Assembly (NCBI RefSeq): GCF_001039355.2
Contig: NW_019775980.1
Location: 506,316 to 570,315 of the forward strand
DNA length: 64,000 bases
Source of the DNA: Lingula anatina
Lineage: Eukaryota; Brachiopoda; Lingulata; Lingulida; Lingulidae
Reading direction: 5' to 3'
The stretch's first letter is position 1, and each line of letters opens with the position of its first letter. Of this stretch, positions 29,097 through 42,100 are shown piece after piece. Below the pieces are notes generated by a model, which worked only from the letters and a program-made list of their open reading frames with translations, ran no database searches and was not told the origin of the DNA. The translations under genes were made by a program, and so were the position numbers.

Positions 29097-29335
29097 TGTT
29101 GCACGTCCAGGAGTTAAAGCTTAAATGAAAAGTCAGATCTTTTTATAATAGTTGTCAAGTGATGTGAGTAACCAACTAGGCTGACTCAAAGTTGATATTT
29201 GAAAATGAAGTAAGCGTATGTAATGCGCATGACAGGAAGTTGACCAATTAGATATGAATGGGTCAAGGTCAATAAAATGCAACATGACTGATAGTAATGT
29301 ACGTTGTATCTAATTATTCTGCTTAAAGTCTTAAG
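29097..29335. promoter_or_regulatory. Bidirectional promoter region between TBCA and the NAT8-like gene
   Basis: Only 239 bp separate the two divergent start codons, so the two genes must share this stretch for at least their 5' UTRs and core promoters. I see no clear TATA box at the right distance from either start. Confidence 0.55.
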
Positions 29336-30019
29336 ATGGGAATAGAAATCGAACCATGGAAGCCAGGGTATGCAGCTGGAACTAAAATCGTTCTTGCTGA
29401 GGCCAGCTTCACAAATCTTTGGCCGTCTTTCCTGATTGCAGTAAAAAGACCAAGCGTGTTCTCGTTGTTCTCGTTTGCATGTGCTGTAGTGTACGGCTAC
29501 ACGGGTAGAATTCTATTGACAGCGTTGACGTTACCCATCCTATGCCTAGGACTTTATTTACTTCTGCTTCTCGGAGTTCTGTATTACTTATGGGGCCCAC
29601 CTCTCTGGGATATGAAAGAAGTACAAAAAGTGTATTTTTCAAGACCAGACGAGCATTTTTGGGTTGCAGTGAAGGATGGATGTGAAGTCGTTGGGACAAT
29701 TGCTATTGTTCAAAAAGAAAACACAAAAAACGACAACAACAGAGTGGCGTGGCTAAGGCGCATGGCGGTATCTAAAAAACACAGAGGATTAGGCATTGCA
29801 AAGAAACTCGTCGCAACCAGTATTGAATTTTGTATGAGTCATAACTATGACAGCATATTTTTATTGACTACTGAAGTTCATCACGCTGCAAGGAGTCTGT
29901 ATAAAAACATGGGGTTCCAGCTCATAAATTACAGGCCTTATGTCTACATGAAAGGACTGCTGCATATATGGACATATGAATTTCAGTATGACCTAAACAA
30001 ATGTAATGAATCGGAGTAG
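29336..30019 (+). CDS. NAT8/camello-like membrane-bound N-acetyltransferase
   Basis: An intronless 227-residue protein. Residues 42-86 are strongly hydrophobic (VFSLFSFACA; LGLYLLLLLGVLYYLW) and would form a membrane hairpin. A GNAT acetyltransferase domain follows: FWVAVKDGCEVVGTIAIV (109-125), then the acetyl-CoA loop RRMAVSKKHRGLGIAKKL (141-158) with the R-x-x-G-x-A pattern, then TTEVHHAARSLYKNMGF (178-194), the conserved end of the fold. This layout is that of the NAT8/NAT8L/camello family, ER enzymes that acetylate cysteine conjugates, aspartate or lysines. The substrate cannot be told from the sequence. The ATG chosen is the first in frame and gives the usual family length. Confidence 0.9.
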   Translation: MGIEIEPWKPGYAAGTKIVLAEASFTNLWPSFLIAVKRPSVFSLFSFACAVVYGYTGRILLTALTLPILCLGLYLLLLLGVLYYLWGPPLWDMKEVQKVYFSRPDEHFWVAVKDGCEVVGTIAIVQKENTKNDNNRVAWLRRMAVSKKHRGLGIAKKLVATSIEFCMSHNYDSIFLLTTEVHHAARSLYKNMGFQLINYRPYVYMKGLLHIWTYEFQYDLNKCNESE

Positions 30020-31389
30020 TGGTTTAAGCCAATTTTGAAGCATTTGTTCAACATTGTGATTTGCAGAATGTACTAGTGATGTTTGGTTACTATTTTAAAA
30101 TGAATTGCACCATTGATGAGGAACATACATTGCAAATTTCAAGACTGCATATAATTAATCGACTCACTGACAGTATGTATTAGTACTTGTAAAATTTGCT
30201 ATCTTGCCACGTACAGTGGGACCAAGAATGTACTAGTAATCATAATCAAACGTAAAATGACTGGGATAGCCAAGACTTACACTTACTATTGACACTAATG
30301 AGCTAGTTGGATGTATAAACATTGATACTGGCGGATGTACATTTCTACTTACCATATGCTGCACTGCTCCTCCCATAAACACAGCATTTGATTATTTTTG
30401 GCATGACTGAGTTATAAATTGACATACTAGACATGTTAATGTGATTACTTAATTTTAAAAGGATAAGCTGAGGATAAGCTTATTATTAGATGCTTATGGT
30501 TATCAGCTTTTGCTGTGATAAAAACAAGATGCCTGTAGTAAAGGCAACATAGTTGCCATTGTAATGCACTTACTTATGATGCAATCATGATTCCTGTTAT
30601 AAGTAATCAAGATTATATGGAATAATTTAAAGGGTATTTAACGTTTGCATGTGATGATGCAGTCATGATTCCAGTTATAAGTATTCAAGATTATATGGAA
30701 TAATTTAAAGGGGATTTAACATTTGCATGTGCATTAATTGAGTTTTTGCTACAGATGCAGTAATTTACTTGTTGGTATTGCTAAAGTTGGTATTATATTT
30801 ACAGTTTTTACATTATGTTAAACCAAGGAGGTAAACATTTTTACAGTACATTTATGCTCACTGAAACAATTTTTGTTGTGGTTGAACTTATTGGTGGATT
30901 TTTTAAGCATTCCATCATTTACTTTTGTATTAGAATTTAAGTATTAATTTTATAGCAATAGCTGGATCTTGTCAATTTTATGTTGAATTATATTTTTATT
31001 ACAGTATTTTGAAAGTATACCATTTTCACTGACATATTTGAAATAATTTTTACTATTGTGGATCAATTCTGTGCGTCAGTCCATTTTGATTCGTCCATTA
31101 ACTGTTGCTTATAAAGCTTTCTTGTAGCTTTAATTAAATTGACTTAGCCAGTGATTTTTTCAATTATTTTTAAAACTATCTTGTTATTTTCAATATATTA
31201 CTGCACCATGCATACTTACAGGTTATGGTTGAAAATAACTTGCCATTTTCCTCTATACCGTTTCTTATCAACAAAATATTCATAACTGCACTTTGATCAA
31301 AAAATAAGAAAAGACACCATTTACCTAAGCATATTTTAATATCTGTGAGGATTTATATGAACCTTTCTTTTTTCGCAGACTTCAGTAAA
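30020..31389 (+). other. 3' flank of the NAT8-like gene, with a tandem duplication
   Basis: Non-coding AT-rich sequence between two converging genes. A 78-bp unit occurs twice in tandem at 30576-30653 and 30654-30731, beginning ATGATGC(A/G)(A/G)TCATGATTCC, with a handful of differences. No other gene is seen here. Confidence 0.5.
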
Positions 31390-31789
31390 TTTATTTTGCC
31401 GTTTCACAATATCATATAACTATTTGGATAGAATCAAAATTGATACAGGATTAATCCAAGAAACTTAGAAAGGTCATTTCACCTATGTTGTGTTCACATA
31501 TTTATTTTTTTCCAAAAATTAAGTTGTGAGATTGAACTAAGTTTGTCCTTTGTTTTCTCTTTGTTCTTCTCCATTACAGTATTATCATAATAAACAATGT
31601 TTCGCAAAGCAAAGCAAATCAAATCTATGCAGTAACAACAAATGAGGTTTGCGCCATCATACTTAATTTCTTTCTTGAATAATTTGCAACGAAAACATAA
31701 GAATTTGACATACATAATAGTTCACTTCTGTGAAATCACAGTGATCAGTTTTTAACGAAATCGTATCCAAGTAAGTAATTTAATGGCTT
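31390..31789 (-). other. AP3B 3' UTR
   Basis: Minus-strand sequence after the AP3B stop. AATAAA hexamers on that strand lie at 31501-31506 and 31390-31395, giving a 3' UTR of about 300-400 bp. Confidence 0.45.
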
Positions 31790-34052
31790 CTAGTCTTTCT
31801 TTGTCATGGAATCTTTCAAGTCTTTGAGCAGCATGGAGCCTATGACCATCTTCTCACAGTTCACTTTCAATGCTGCTTTCCTCCCATCAAGTTTGACTGA
31901 GATGAGCACCAGGGCACCTGCTGACAGAGTCTTGCCAGCAAACTTGTAGGTATTGTCTTGCATTGAGGGCACTTGTACAACATTGGCCACCTCATACACT
32001 CTCCTGCTTATAGTCTTGATGTCTGTATTTTCAGTTGCCATATCCACGGTGCCACTGTTTTCATTCATTCCTGATAATTTACCTAAAAACAAATGTGTAA
32101 TTAATTTATTATAACTGTGAACATAAATTCAATGTTTTTTTTTTACCTTTACAGACTAAAATACATCCCTTTCGTCTTATTCTGATTAGTAAATAAACAA
32201 AATTTTATGGCACAAGGCAAAACATGAAAAAGGTTCTTTTATAAAAATGAAAAAATATTTGAAATTCATGCTAATTCAAATTATCTTTTCACAACAGATA
32301 ACATAATAGACAACACACAGAAACTACATCACATACCTTGCTGTTTGTCAAATTCATTCTCTGCCATATTAACTGGCTGTATTTGTTCTCCAACAGGTGC
32401 CTTCACTGTAACAGAAAATTTTTTCTCCTGTGTACAGACATCGAAAGTGGCTGGCTGGGTGGTGTCAGCAAAATTGATGCCCATAGTCGCTGTGACAGTG
32501 GCCCCAACACCAAGGTTACCTAAAATAAATATGGTGTAAGCCATTAACAAATGAAAGTTGGCAAACTTTTAAAAAAATATTTAACAGTTTGTTTTCAACT
32601 ACTAAGACGCATGTAATAAATCCTTTAAAACATAAAACGTAAGATAACTTACCAATCTCAGGGAAATCAAAAATCTCCATTCCAGACTGAAGTTTCTGAA
32701 ATATTCATCAAAAATACAAGTTATGGAATGTGTACATACCAATGCTTACCAAAACAGTAGGATAGCCACATATTATGTTTATGTTGTTTAAATCTAATAT
32801 CAAACTTAAGTTAAATCTAGAGTTTAAGTTTTATTGCGTGGTATTCTAAATGCACTTTGTCTCATGAAAATGGTCTGCCCTTGCCTACCTTGTCTCCAAT
32901 TTTCACATTAAGAACAGGTTTGTCACTGGAGTTCGTCAAAGTCAATTCCACTGATGCCATTTTTTCAGAAAATATTGACACTGTTCTGGTGAACCTGTAG
33001 GTGATACTCAGGCCACCCCCAGTGATTCTGTTCAGCAGTTCATATGTTTTGGTTGGTATGAAGGATGGGGCAGTGACCTACAAATAAAGTTTAAAAATTT
33101 GATAGGATTCTACTTATTCTCAACACCTACATCCCAATCATACAAAACAATAACTACTATGGGTGCATTCCCATAGATTTTAGGTCGATCTACCCCAGTG
33201 GGGAATCTCACTAGATTACTGGCAGATAATCTGGCTTAAATGTCCGTCCCGCCTACTACAAGCTGTAAGGGGGTAATCAACTTTCGTGCCTGCTCGGCTG
33301 ACAGCTATTTAGCGTGAACCCTCAGGCAGTTAGGTCAATCTAGTTGGATTGATCTAATCTCTGGGAATGGGGTCTATGTCACACCTACCAAACTGTCCCA
33401 TCAATCACACTGTCACACCTGCCACAACTGTGAGTTACAACCATAAGCAACTTAAAAAATTCTCAAACCAAGGACTCTGTTGCACCATGCTGTCACATGC
33501 ATTTTTAACTTTTACACTCACCACACTGTCACATCTACAACAATGTCACATCAAGCCTCCTCCCCTCCCAACTAAAAAAAAATGTCTCTGTCACACTTAC
33601 TGTGGTGGATCTTCCTGTGTCACCTCCTATTGAGAGGCTACTCATGTCCTGTGCAAGGACTGGCATCAAGAAGTCAGATTTCCCAACTGCTGCTGGATTA
33701 GCTACAGTGCTGCCAACTGAAACACAAGAATGCAAATTCATGTCAACATTATTATTTGTATAATACAAATTGGTACCTTTTCACCTTCACCCATTTCTAA
33801 ATAGAAAACCTTAATGGATTATCATGAAAATGTTTGGAAAACTAGCCCAACATATGTTAGTCTACACATGTGCCCTCTGTGGTACAAACTGATATTTTTC
33901 TACTCAAACAGTTTCAGATTTCTTACTTCATCCTATCATGCACTTTTTGAACAGCAAGATAAAGCCAACCAACAACCAGCTATACCAAGTCATGCTATTA
34001 ATCAAAATGATCTGTATGCATTAAGTTTTATTTTGATAATAATAATAACAAT

Positions 34053-34150
<98 letters not shown>

Positions 34151-37100
34151 CAATTTACATATACATATCTGTTACATATCTGGTTTATGTATCATTTCCT
34201 ATCAAACTGGTCATTTTAATGTTAAAACAATATGCAAGATTTTTATCTGTGCAAACCACAAACATGGATATGAGTACATAATGTATCTTAGACTTACACA
34301 TCTTCCTAGTTATTACTTAATTTTTAATCACAGAAAAAAAAAATTAATATAAAGATTAAAGATAAAAGCAAGTTGAAAAGATAGAAGCCAGAGCAACCCT
34401 TTTCCATGCTATTACACCAAAAACCTCTTGGACTGCTGACCTAGTAAAATATATTATCCTTTAATTAATCAGACACATTGTTGGCCAACAAGTATACATG
34501 TAGTTTACATCTAATTTACCCTCTGCCTCCTCTGCATCTTGGTTGACAAGGGTGTCTCCTAGTGACATTGTCACTAATGAGGAAAAGGAATTGTGTTAGT
34601 TGTTATTTGAGATGTGCATCACCTACAGAATGTGCTATGTTACAGCAAATGTATGCTGATGCTTGTAGTATAACAAAAGAACTTTAGAGAAGAGCAGAGT
34701 TAAATGGACTGCCATGTAAGAACTAACACTGGATTCAAGACATTAATGCATATGTTCTTCCCAGTCATTTTTGTTGATGGAACACATGTTGCAATACTTA
34801 CAATCTAAATCTAACAGCATGGCTGCATTGGAAGTAGCCCCCGTTTTAGCTTTGGTGGACTTGGCCTAAAAATTAACAAACAAACAAAGAAAATTAACTT
34901 ACTAATTTTTAAAGGCTTTGAAAAGAATTCTCATTATGATATCAATAATTATGTATGGGCACTAGTGACATATAAGCTAACTCACTGTTAACTAAGGTGC
35001 TTCAACTTTTAACACTGTCATGATTGTATGAAACTAACAAATTCCCCTACCTTAGGTTGGGGTTCTTCATCGGAGCTCTCTTCCTCTTCATCCTCTTCCT
35101 CACTTGATTCTTCCTCCTCACTGCTATCGACTTCTTCACTTGACTCTTCATCTTCCTCGTCTTCAACCTTCTTAGATTTTTTCTTGGGTTTTTCATCTTC
35201 TTCATCTTCTTCCTCATCTGATTCCTCTTCCTCCTCTGAACTGTCCTCTTCACTGCTATCAGTTTCATCAGAGCTGTCTTCTTCTTCTTCCTCATCTTCA
35301 TCTTCTTCTTCTACATTAATGCAAATGCATAAATCAGTTTTTATCAATTTTACACAAGTCTGGAAATTATATATAACAATGTGCATGTGTGCACCACAAT
35401 CATCGTTTAATTTTTAATTTTGAAGAGCTGTTGCTGCACAAAAAAGTCCTAATCTGTAGTTTTTGGTACACATACAAAATCATTGGATTAGCATTACATA
35501 CACACAGAAAAAGACCTACACATACCTGACTCTTCATCAGAATAAAATGATTTCTTTTTAGCAGGCTTCACTTTGCCACCTTTCTTTTTCTTTTTCTGAG
35601 CAAGCAGATTGGTATCTGCCACCCAAGCTGTAGGTACCTCCACATTTCTCACTGTTGGATCTGGAGCTACTTCGGGAAAATCCGGAATTTCTCTATACCC
35701 AGTTGCCTTGGTATTAAGCACATGAGAGAGAGTAGCCAACTGGAACTGATCTCTGTCTTTAAACTTTGATTCCAAAACAGGTGCTGGTTTTGTTGCAAGA
35801 AACATCTTCTTCGCATACTTGGCAAAAGCTCCAGCTTTCTCTCCAGGGATGATAAGCTGCCGGAGGAAGCGTGCACGATCACGGATGTCATAGTTTTGGT
35901 CATATTTGGCCAAATTGAAGACATACTGGCACAACAGCTTAGTTTGCTTGGAGTTCGTGATGCACAACTTTGCTGCTAGGTTAAGGATTTGAAGTTTAAC
36001 AATATCTTCCTAGATAAATAGAAGAGATTTTCCTGTAAGATTTAAGTGATTTAATTAAATAGTTTTACAGCAAATTCTCATTTAATTCCAATGATATATA
36101 AATTTAAATTATCGTTTAAAAACATAAGACTTCTTAAACAAGCTCTGTATTTTCTTAAAAGAATAACTTTTAAAAAAGTTATGGTGATATGTGAATTGTA
36201 GAACAATGCTACAATTTCCACAAATTCTTCACAGTTTCGACATACCTCATTGATGAAATTCTTTGCACACTGTCTCAGCACATCAGGAGCAATTTTAGGC
36301 ACTCGGTCCGAATACTCTCCAATCATCCACAAGATGCTAGCTCTGGCCATGGGCACTGTGATGTCCTGGGCCATCTTGGCCATGTGGACGATGATATCCT
36401 TGTGTTCTTGTGGCTGTGAGACAGAATCCGTAGACTATACACAGTCACGGCAGAGATGACAGAGTTTGTTAAAAGCACAGCAAAATGCAATAAATTGTTC
36501 TGAAATTGCTAGTTATTTAGGTGCTGCAAAACAATTCATAAAAAGAATACAAAAAAAAAAGGAGCAAAATGCGTCATTTCTTTCATTTCCAACTGCAATG
36601 GATTACTTATGGAATCAATATAAATTGTGACAAAATTAGTAGATCATTAGTACAAAATCCAAATTTGTTAATAAATTAAAGTATTATCAACTGAGTAATG
36701 GACAAGATGCCCCTCGAAAAAAAAAAGGGTATGTCTTACTCAGTTGTATTGCATGCAGTTGGCCCCAACTTCAGTAGAAAAACACAAAGACATTAAAATG
36801 AGTAGACTACATAAGCAGGACAACATCTTAATTATTAGTAAAGTAGCAGGTATGAATGGATTATTTAATTAAAAATTTCCTCTTTTATTTACACATCAAA
36901 TACACTGATTATTTTGCCTTATAGTTTAAATATATAAAAAAAAACCATGCCACCATACCACCTTTGACCAATTAAAATATATTCAAGCTAGTCAATTAAG
37001 TACGGCAGATAACCTTCATGCAGAATGAATGATTCTTCTATTATCTCCAATGGTCCCCCCACTCATGGATGCCATAGACAATGTAATGTGAAAAATTATG

Positions 37101-39148
37101 AAAAATAAGAAAGGGGCTAATTTTTGAAAAAAATGTGCAGAATTTGATGAGTATATAAAACATGCTCCACTGGGCTTGGTGTCTTTCTTCAATCTTTGGA
37201 AGGGACAGGCAAAATCCACCCCAAAATGGTTTCTGAAAATGGGTGAATGCTCCCACCAAGGGTTTGCTTATATACACCATAGTGTAATAAATAAAACATG
37301 CTTTAAGTAGTAAAATTGTCCCATAAGCCAATGATTACCACCACTTTGTGTTCCCTCTTCTGTTAGTGTTAAAGAAGAGTAAAAACCAAAGTTACATCAA
37401 AATCAGATAAATCATTATGGAATTCTGAGGGAAAGTGAAGGGCAGCAATGCACAAAAAGCTTTGCAAAATTCATTTGCATAACATTTTTTGTAAAACAGT
37501 GTGTGTATTATAATATGACTCTTATATCAAACAGTTAATATCATTAACAAGAATTGCTTAAAACTGCTTTTTAAATCTTTGTTGTTCATTCACTGAGTGG
37601 TCATTACAAAAACTAATTAGAACTGTTCCTTGTTCTACATTAATCTTATAATAATTAATACTGTATTTATGGATGATCAGATACTCACCTGCATTTGCAA
37701 AAGTTTCTTAATTACCACCACACTTTCTGCAACCACAGTTTCTGTAAATGAAAAATTTAAAAATATGCTGAAAATTTTCATCCTAAACCACTCTTATTCC
37801 ATCTAGACATCTGGGAAAATGAATTAAAATTGACAATTAAACAATTCCAATGAGATAAAACACTGGAAAAGGCAAGGTGACAGCAATAACCCATGAATCT
37901 GGGAGAATGAATTAAAATTGACAATTAAACAATTTTGATAAGATTAAACACTGGAAAAGGCAAGGTGAAAGCAATTAGCAATAAATGAGTAATTGCAATC
38001 ACCAAATTACTTATAGACACCATGCACCAAGAAGGTGCCTTATGTTCACTTACCATCTCTATTAGACATGAGTCTGACCAGTCCATTTAGACAGGTGTCT
38101 GTGATCTCAGGTATAGTGCTGGCACACCTGCCTATGGCCTGAATAGTAGCAGCAGCAAACTCCTTGTCTGTACTCGTAATATAGGTCTGGAAAAAATTGT
38201 TAAACATTTTTCTGTAGAGCATTCTTTAAAAAGGATGATTGTTATTGATTTATCCACACTGTACTGGCATTCTATCATACATACTGGTCTTTTTATAGAT
38301 ATTTCCCACCAATCAAACATTCTTAATACTGGATCTAAAAAGCTGATAAAATCTCCCTCCTCCATGGGGTACTTACCTGAAATTCCCTAATAATGGTTGA
38401 GATACTTGTCTCAGTTCCCAAGTTAGTAAGTATCTCCAGCTTCAATAATTTCACATGGGTAGGGTCAGTGGAATGGACATAGAAGCTCTTGAGAAAAGGT
38501 TCAAACATCCCCTTGAAATAAATAAGAAAAATATGAAATCTAGCATATTTCAAAAATGATGTTTTAAGCAGAATGCTGTGTGACATATTAAAGAGTTTTT
38601 CTATAAATATGCTTTGTTCAAATAAAACGATAAATACCATTTTACAAGCAGAACTGGATGTATGATGTTAGAAAAAGAGTAACATTTGTAGTGTATTTTA
38701 TAAATCATATTTAATCTTACCTTTCTTTTGACAGACATGGTGGCTATGTTGCTCAAGACAATGTATTGCACTTCCCTGAAAACAATACAAAGATGCACAT
38801 CACTTCATGAATACCATTCCCAGCACTTTTTTTTTTTTTTACAAAAGAAATGAGATTTGTAAAATTCATTTTGATAATATCAACTGATATTGTTTAATAC
38901 ATCAAATTCCCAGTTATCTACTTACTTGTGAGACCTTAGCAGCCTTATCAATGATTTAGCAACCATTCCAACCTCAGCTCTGGGTGCACAGTGATAATAC
39001 AATTGTGCCACTGCCATAACAACCTGCACAAACAAAAATATATGTTTATTGGTAAAATTGGTAACTTTCTCCCACACATATATACACATCCATACAAATG
39101 CATGCAAACAGTACGCACAAACACACTAGTATACCCACAACCATGCAC

Positions 39149-39183
<35 letters not shown>

Positions 39184-42100
39184 AAAATGTACCCCTGCTC
39201 TCTCTCCCTTCACTTCAGAGCGTGTGGACAAACAGAATCATAATACACTCAAATTGCTAAAATTACAAGATCAACGTACAGCAGCATTCCTGCTGTTCAG
39301 CAAGGGTTTACAGTTTCTCAACAGCAGCCTGTGATCTGGATCCATTACATACGGCTTCTTCTTCGGCTTATCATCCTCCTCCTCCTCCTTGTCTTCTTTC
39401 TCTTCATCCTCATCTGATCCATAGAAGGCTTTCTCACTTTCTTCTTCTATCATATCCTAAAAAAAGTTGGTAATGTTGACCTTAACAAAAAGTTGAAAGA
39501 ATTTTTATGAGACTTTCTCTTGTACCAGCAACCCTTCTTTTCTGTGCAAATCTCCATAAGGTAAAGTTGATATCTATAATGATGTAGTGCACATATCCCA
39601 ACAACATCCTCCTTCTAAATGCACAACATTTGACCAATGATATTTTGAAATCCAACTATGATAAAATTAGACATTTGCATGACCTGATAAACTGACATAA
39701 TGTTACATTTACAATAGATTTTCAACTAAAATTGTTCAGCATCCTCTGCCACTTTTCACTTTGTTTTATAATCTAAACTGACAAAATAATACATGTACAA
39801 TACTTTTCCAACCAACATCACAATGCACAACCACTATTAGTATTTTCTACACACAAACAATAATACATTTACAACAGTTTCAACTAAGTCACTTGAAATT
39901 TCTAATGTAAATAGCAAGCTGGGCACTCACATCTCTGTTAGGGTTGACAAACTGTGTCCTGGCATAGCGGGTCAGCATGTTGATGATGACCACCTGTCCC
40001 CACTCCTCAACATCTACCAACAGGTTGCATAACTTGCGATAGTTCTTGTGGATAAGATCAATTCTCTCTGGGCAAACTTCTTCGAAGGCTTGGATAGCAC
40101 TTCCTGCCACCAGCTGAAATACATAAAAATAAATGCTTTTTGGTCTGCCTTAGGGCGAATTCAGGATTAGGTGAGGAATAATAAGTTACTAAATCCGCGG
40201 ATCAAATATGGAGGGCACTTGACAATGGATTACAGCCTCCCAGCAATTGGTAGGGAAATTAATCTCGGCACGCTTTCAAGTGGGTCACGCCACATTTGAT
40301 CTGTGGGCTAGACCCAAAATAAAGGAATAATAAGTTACTGCAGACTAGGTAGTCTGCGGATCAAATATGGAGGGCACTTGACAATGGTTTCACGCCTCCC
40401 ACCAGGGGCAGAGCAATTAATCTCGGGTCACGCCATATTTGATCTGCGGACAAGTTAGTCCTCAGATCAACTGGTTCTGAATGCACCCTTATATCTTGAA
40501 AAATATACATCAGAGTAACTTTAATTTTAAAAATTCAAATTCAAAAATTAAACATCAGCTACAATTGCCTAAACAAATCTCTAATCTGCAATTTTCTGTC
40601 CTTTTCAGCCACATTCATAATAAATAGAGAGGTACTTGTAGACTTACTGTTGTTTTGTCAGCCAACAGCTTTTCAATCACTTCAATCAACTGATCTTTCA
40701 GCTCTGGATCTAGGCTGTGAAAATAAATCAACATATTAATTACATAAAAATTATAGATAATAAATAAATTAATTCTCTAAATGTGCTAATAATTCAAACA
40801 TTTTTAGGAGATTAGGGTTATTCTACACAGGTCATACATGTACAACATCTCAACTTACCGGGGTCAAAGGACTGTATTTCTTTTACAGTGCACCAACAAT
40901 ATAATATAAAATTAACAAAAACATATAAAATTAGTTTTACACCAATTTTACCAACTTAAAAAAATTACGCTTATCAGGAATGACGAAAATATAACACGAA
41001 CACATAAAATCATGTGAACATACCTGAACAGCTTTGGAATGGCATGAGCAGCCGTCTTGCGCACATAGGGTGACATGTCATTGCAAGACTCCTTGATGGA
41101 TAACATCATTATAGGCACAATAACAGGCACTCGGATACTTGACAGCACACGCAGGGCACTGGCACGAATAAGCTGATTAGGATCCTTATGAAAATAAAGG
41201 TAAAATAATGAAGAGATTAATCAGGTGATGTTCATGAGAGACCATGGAGCAAACAGGTTTTTTAAGTGTTCAAATTGGTTAGAGCAACCATGCAATAAAA
41301 CCACTTTTTCTCAGAGGAGGGATTAGTCTGTACCTGTATGCCAAAATTTTCCTTACCTAGTAATTAATATAAATAAAAATAACTTTTGTGATTCCTGTAA
41401 ATGTCACCACACATGGAATGGGATGTTATCTTTATACAGATGTAAAATTACATACTAAAGATTAAAATTTTGCAGCATTAATTGTTAACATATAACTTGT
41501 GAAAATCTCTTAATCATGCAGAAAACAACAGTCACCACAGTGACCCAAAATAAAGGAATAATAAGTTACTGTCATGACACAGACATCTTTTCAAGCCTGT
41601 CCTTCATCATTTCAGTAAGTTTGCAATAGCAAAGCTTTAAGCAAATCTTTGGCTATATAAATGCCTGAAAAAAGGACATCTTATACCCAGTTCATCATCA
41701 GTAATCAAATACATTTCGAATCTGAACGCAATTTCTAAATTTGCAATTGAAATCTACAAAGAACAGTCAGCAGGAAGGAACAATGAAGACATTACATGAT
41801 AAACTACATCAATAACCTAGTTAGTATACTGCAGTTCACAACATGACATGTGTAGGTATGTAATTTCTTTTTGATTCACTTCCTTTATAGAAAATAAATG
41901 TCATTTGGACTAAAACCTACGAGGTTCAGTATTCTCTAACCACGAATCAAATAGGATAGCCTGCAGATACAAATATGTTATGTGTGATAAGGCAGAAATC
42001 AGGTCCTAAGCTGATGCTTTTGGTCAGGCAATATATTCTAATACTTTTATTCCATAGCTGAGAGTCTTTTTTTTACTGTAAACAATATCATGCGAATAAA

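Noticed and set aside
29409-29699. 96-residue minus-strand open frame
   Set aside because: Antisense shadow of the NAT8-like coding region.
33814-34281. 155-residue open frame with an Ile-Tyr repeat
   Set aside because: It is driven by the (AT)n microsatellite in an AP3B intron and has no protein-like sequence.
34551-34560. Alternative acceptor CACTAG for AP3B exon 18
   Set aside because: It would create an in-frame TGA with the preceding phase; the acceptor ATTAG at 34574 keeps the frame.
35028-35417. Plus-strand open frame almost entirely of Ser
   Set aside because: It is the antisense of the acidic AP3B hinge exon; GAA/GAT/TCT codons read backwards give Ser runs.
37016-37331. Overlapping minus-strand open frames in an AP3B intron
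   Set aside because: No similarity to adaptins, no splice borders in phase, and adjoining AP3B exons already join in frame without them.
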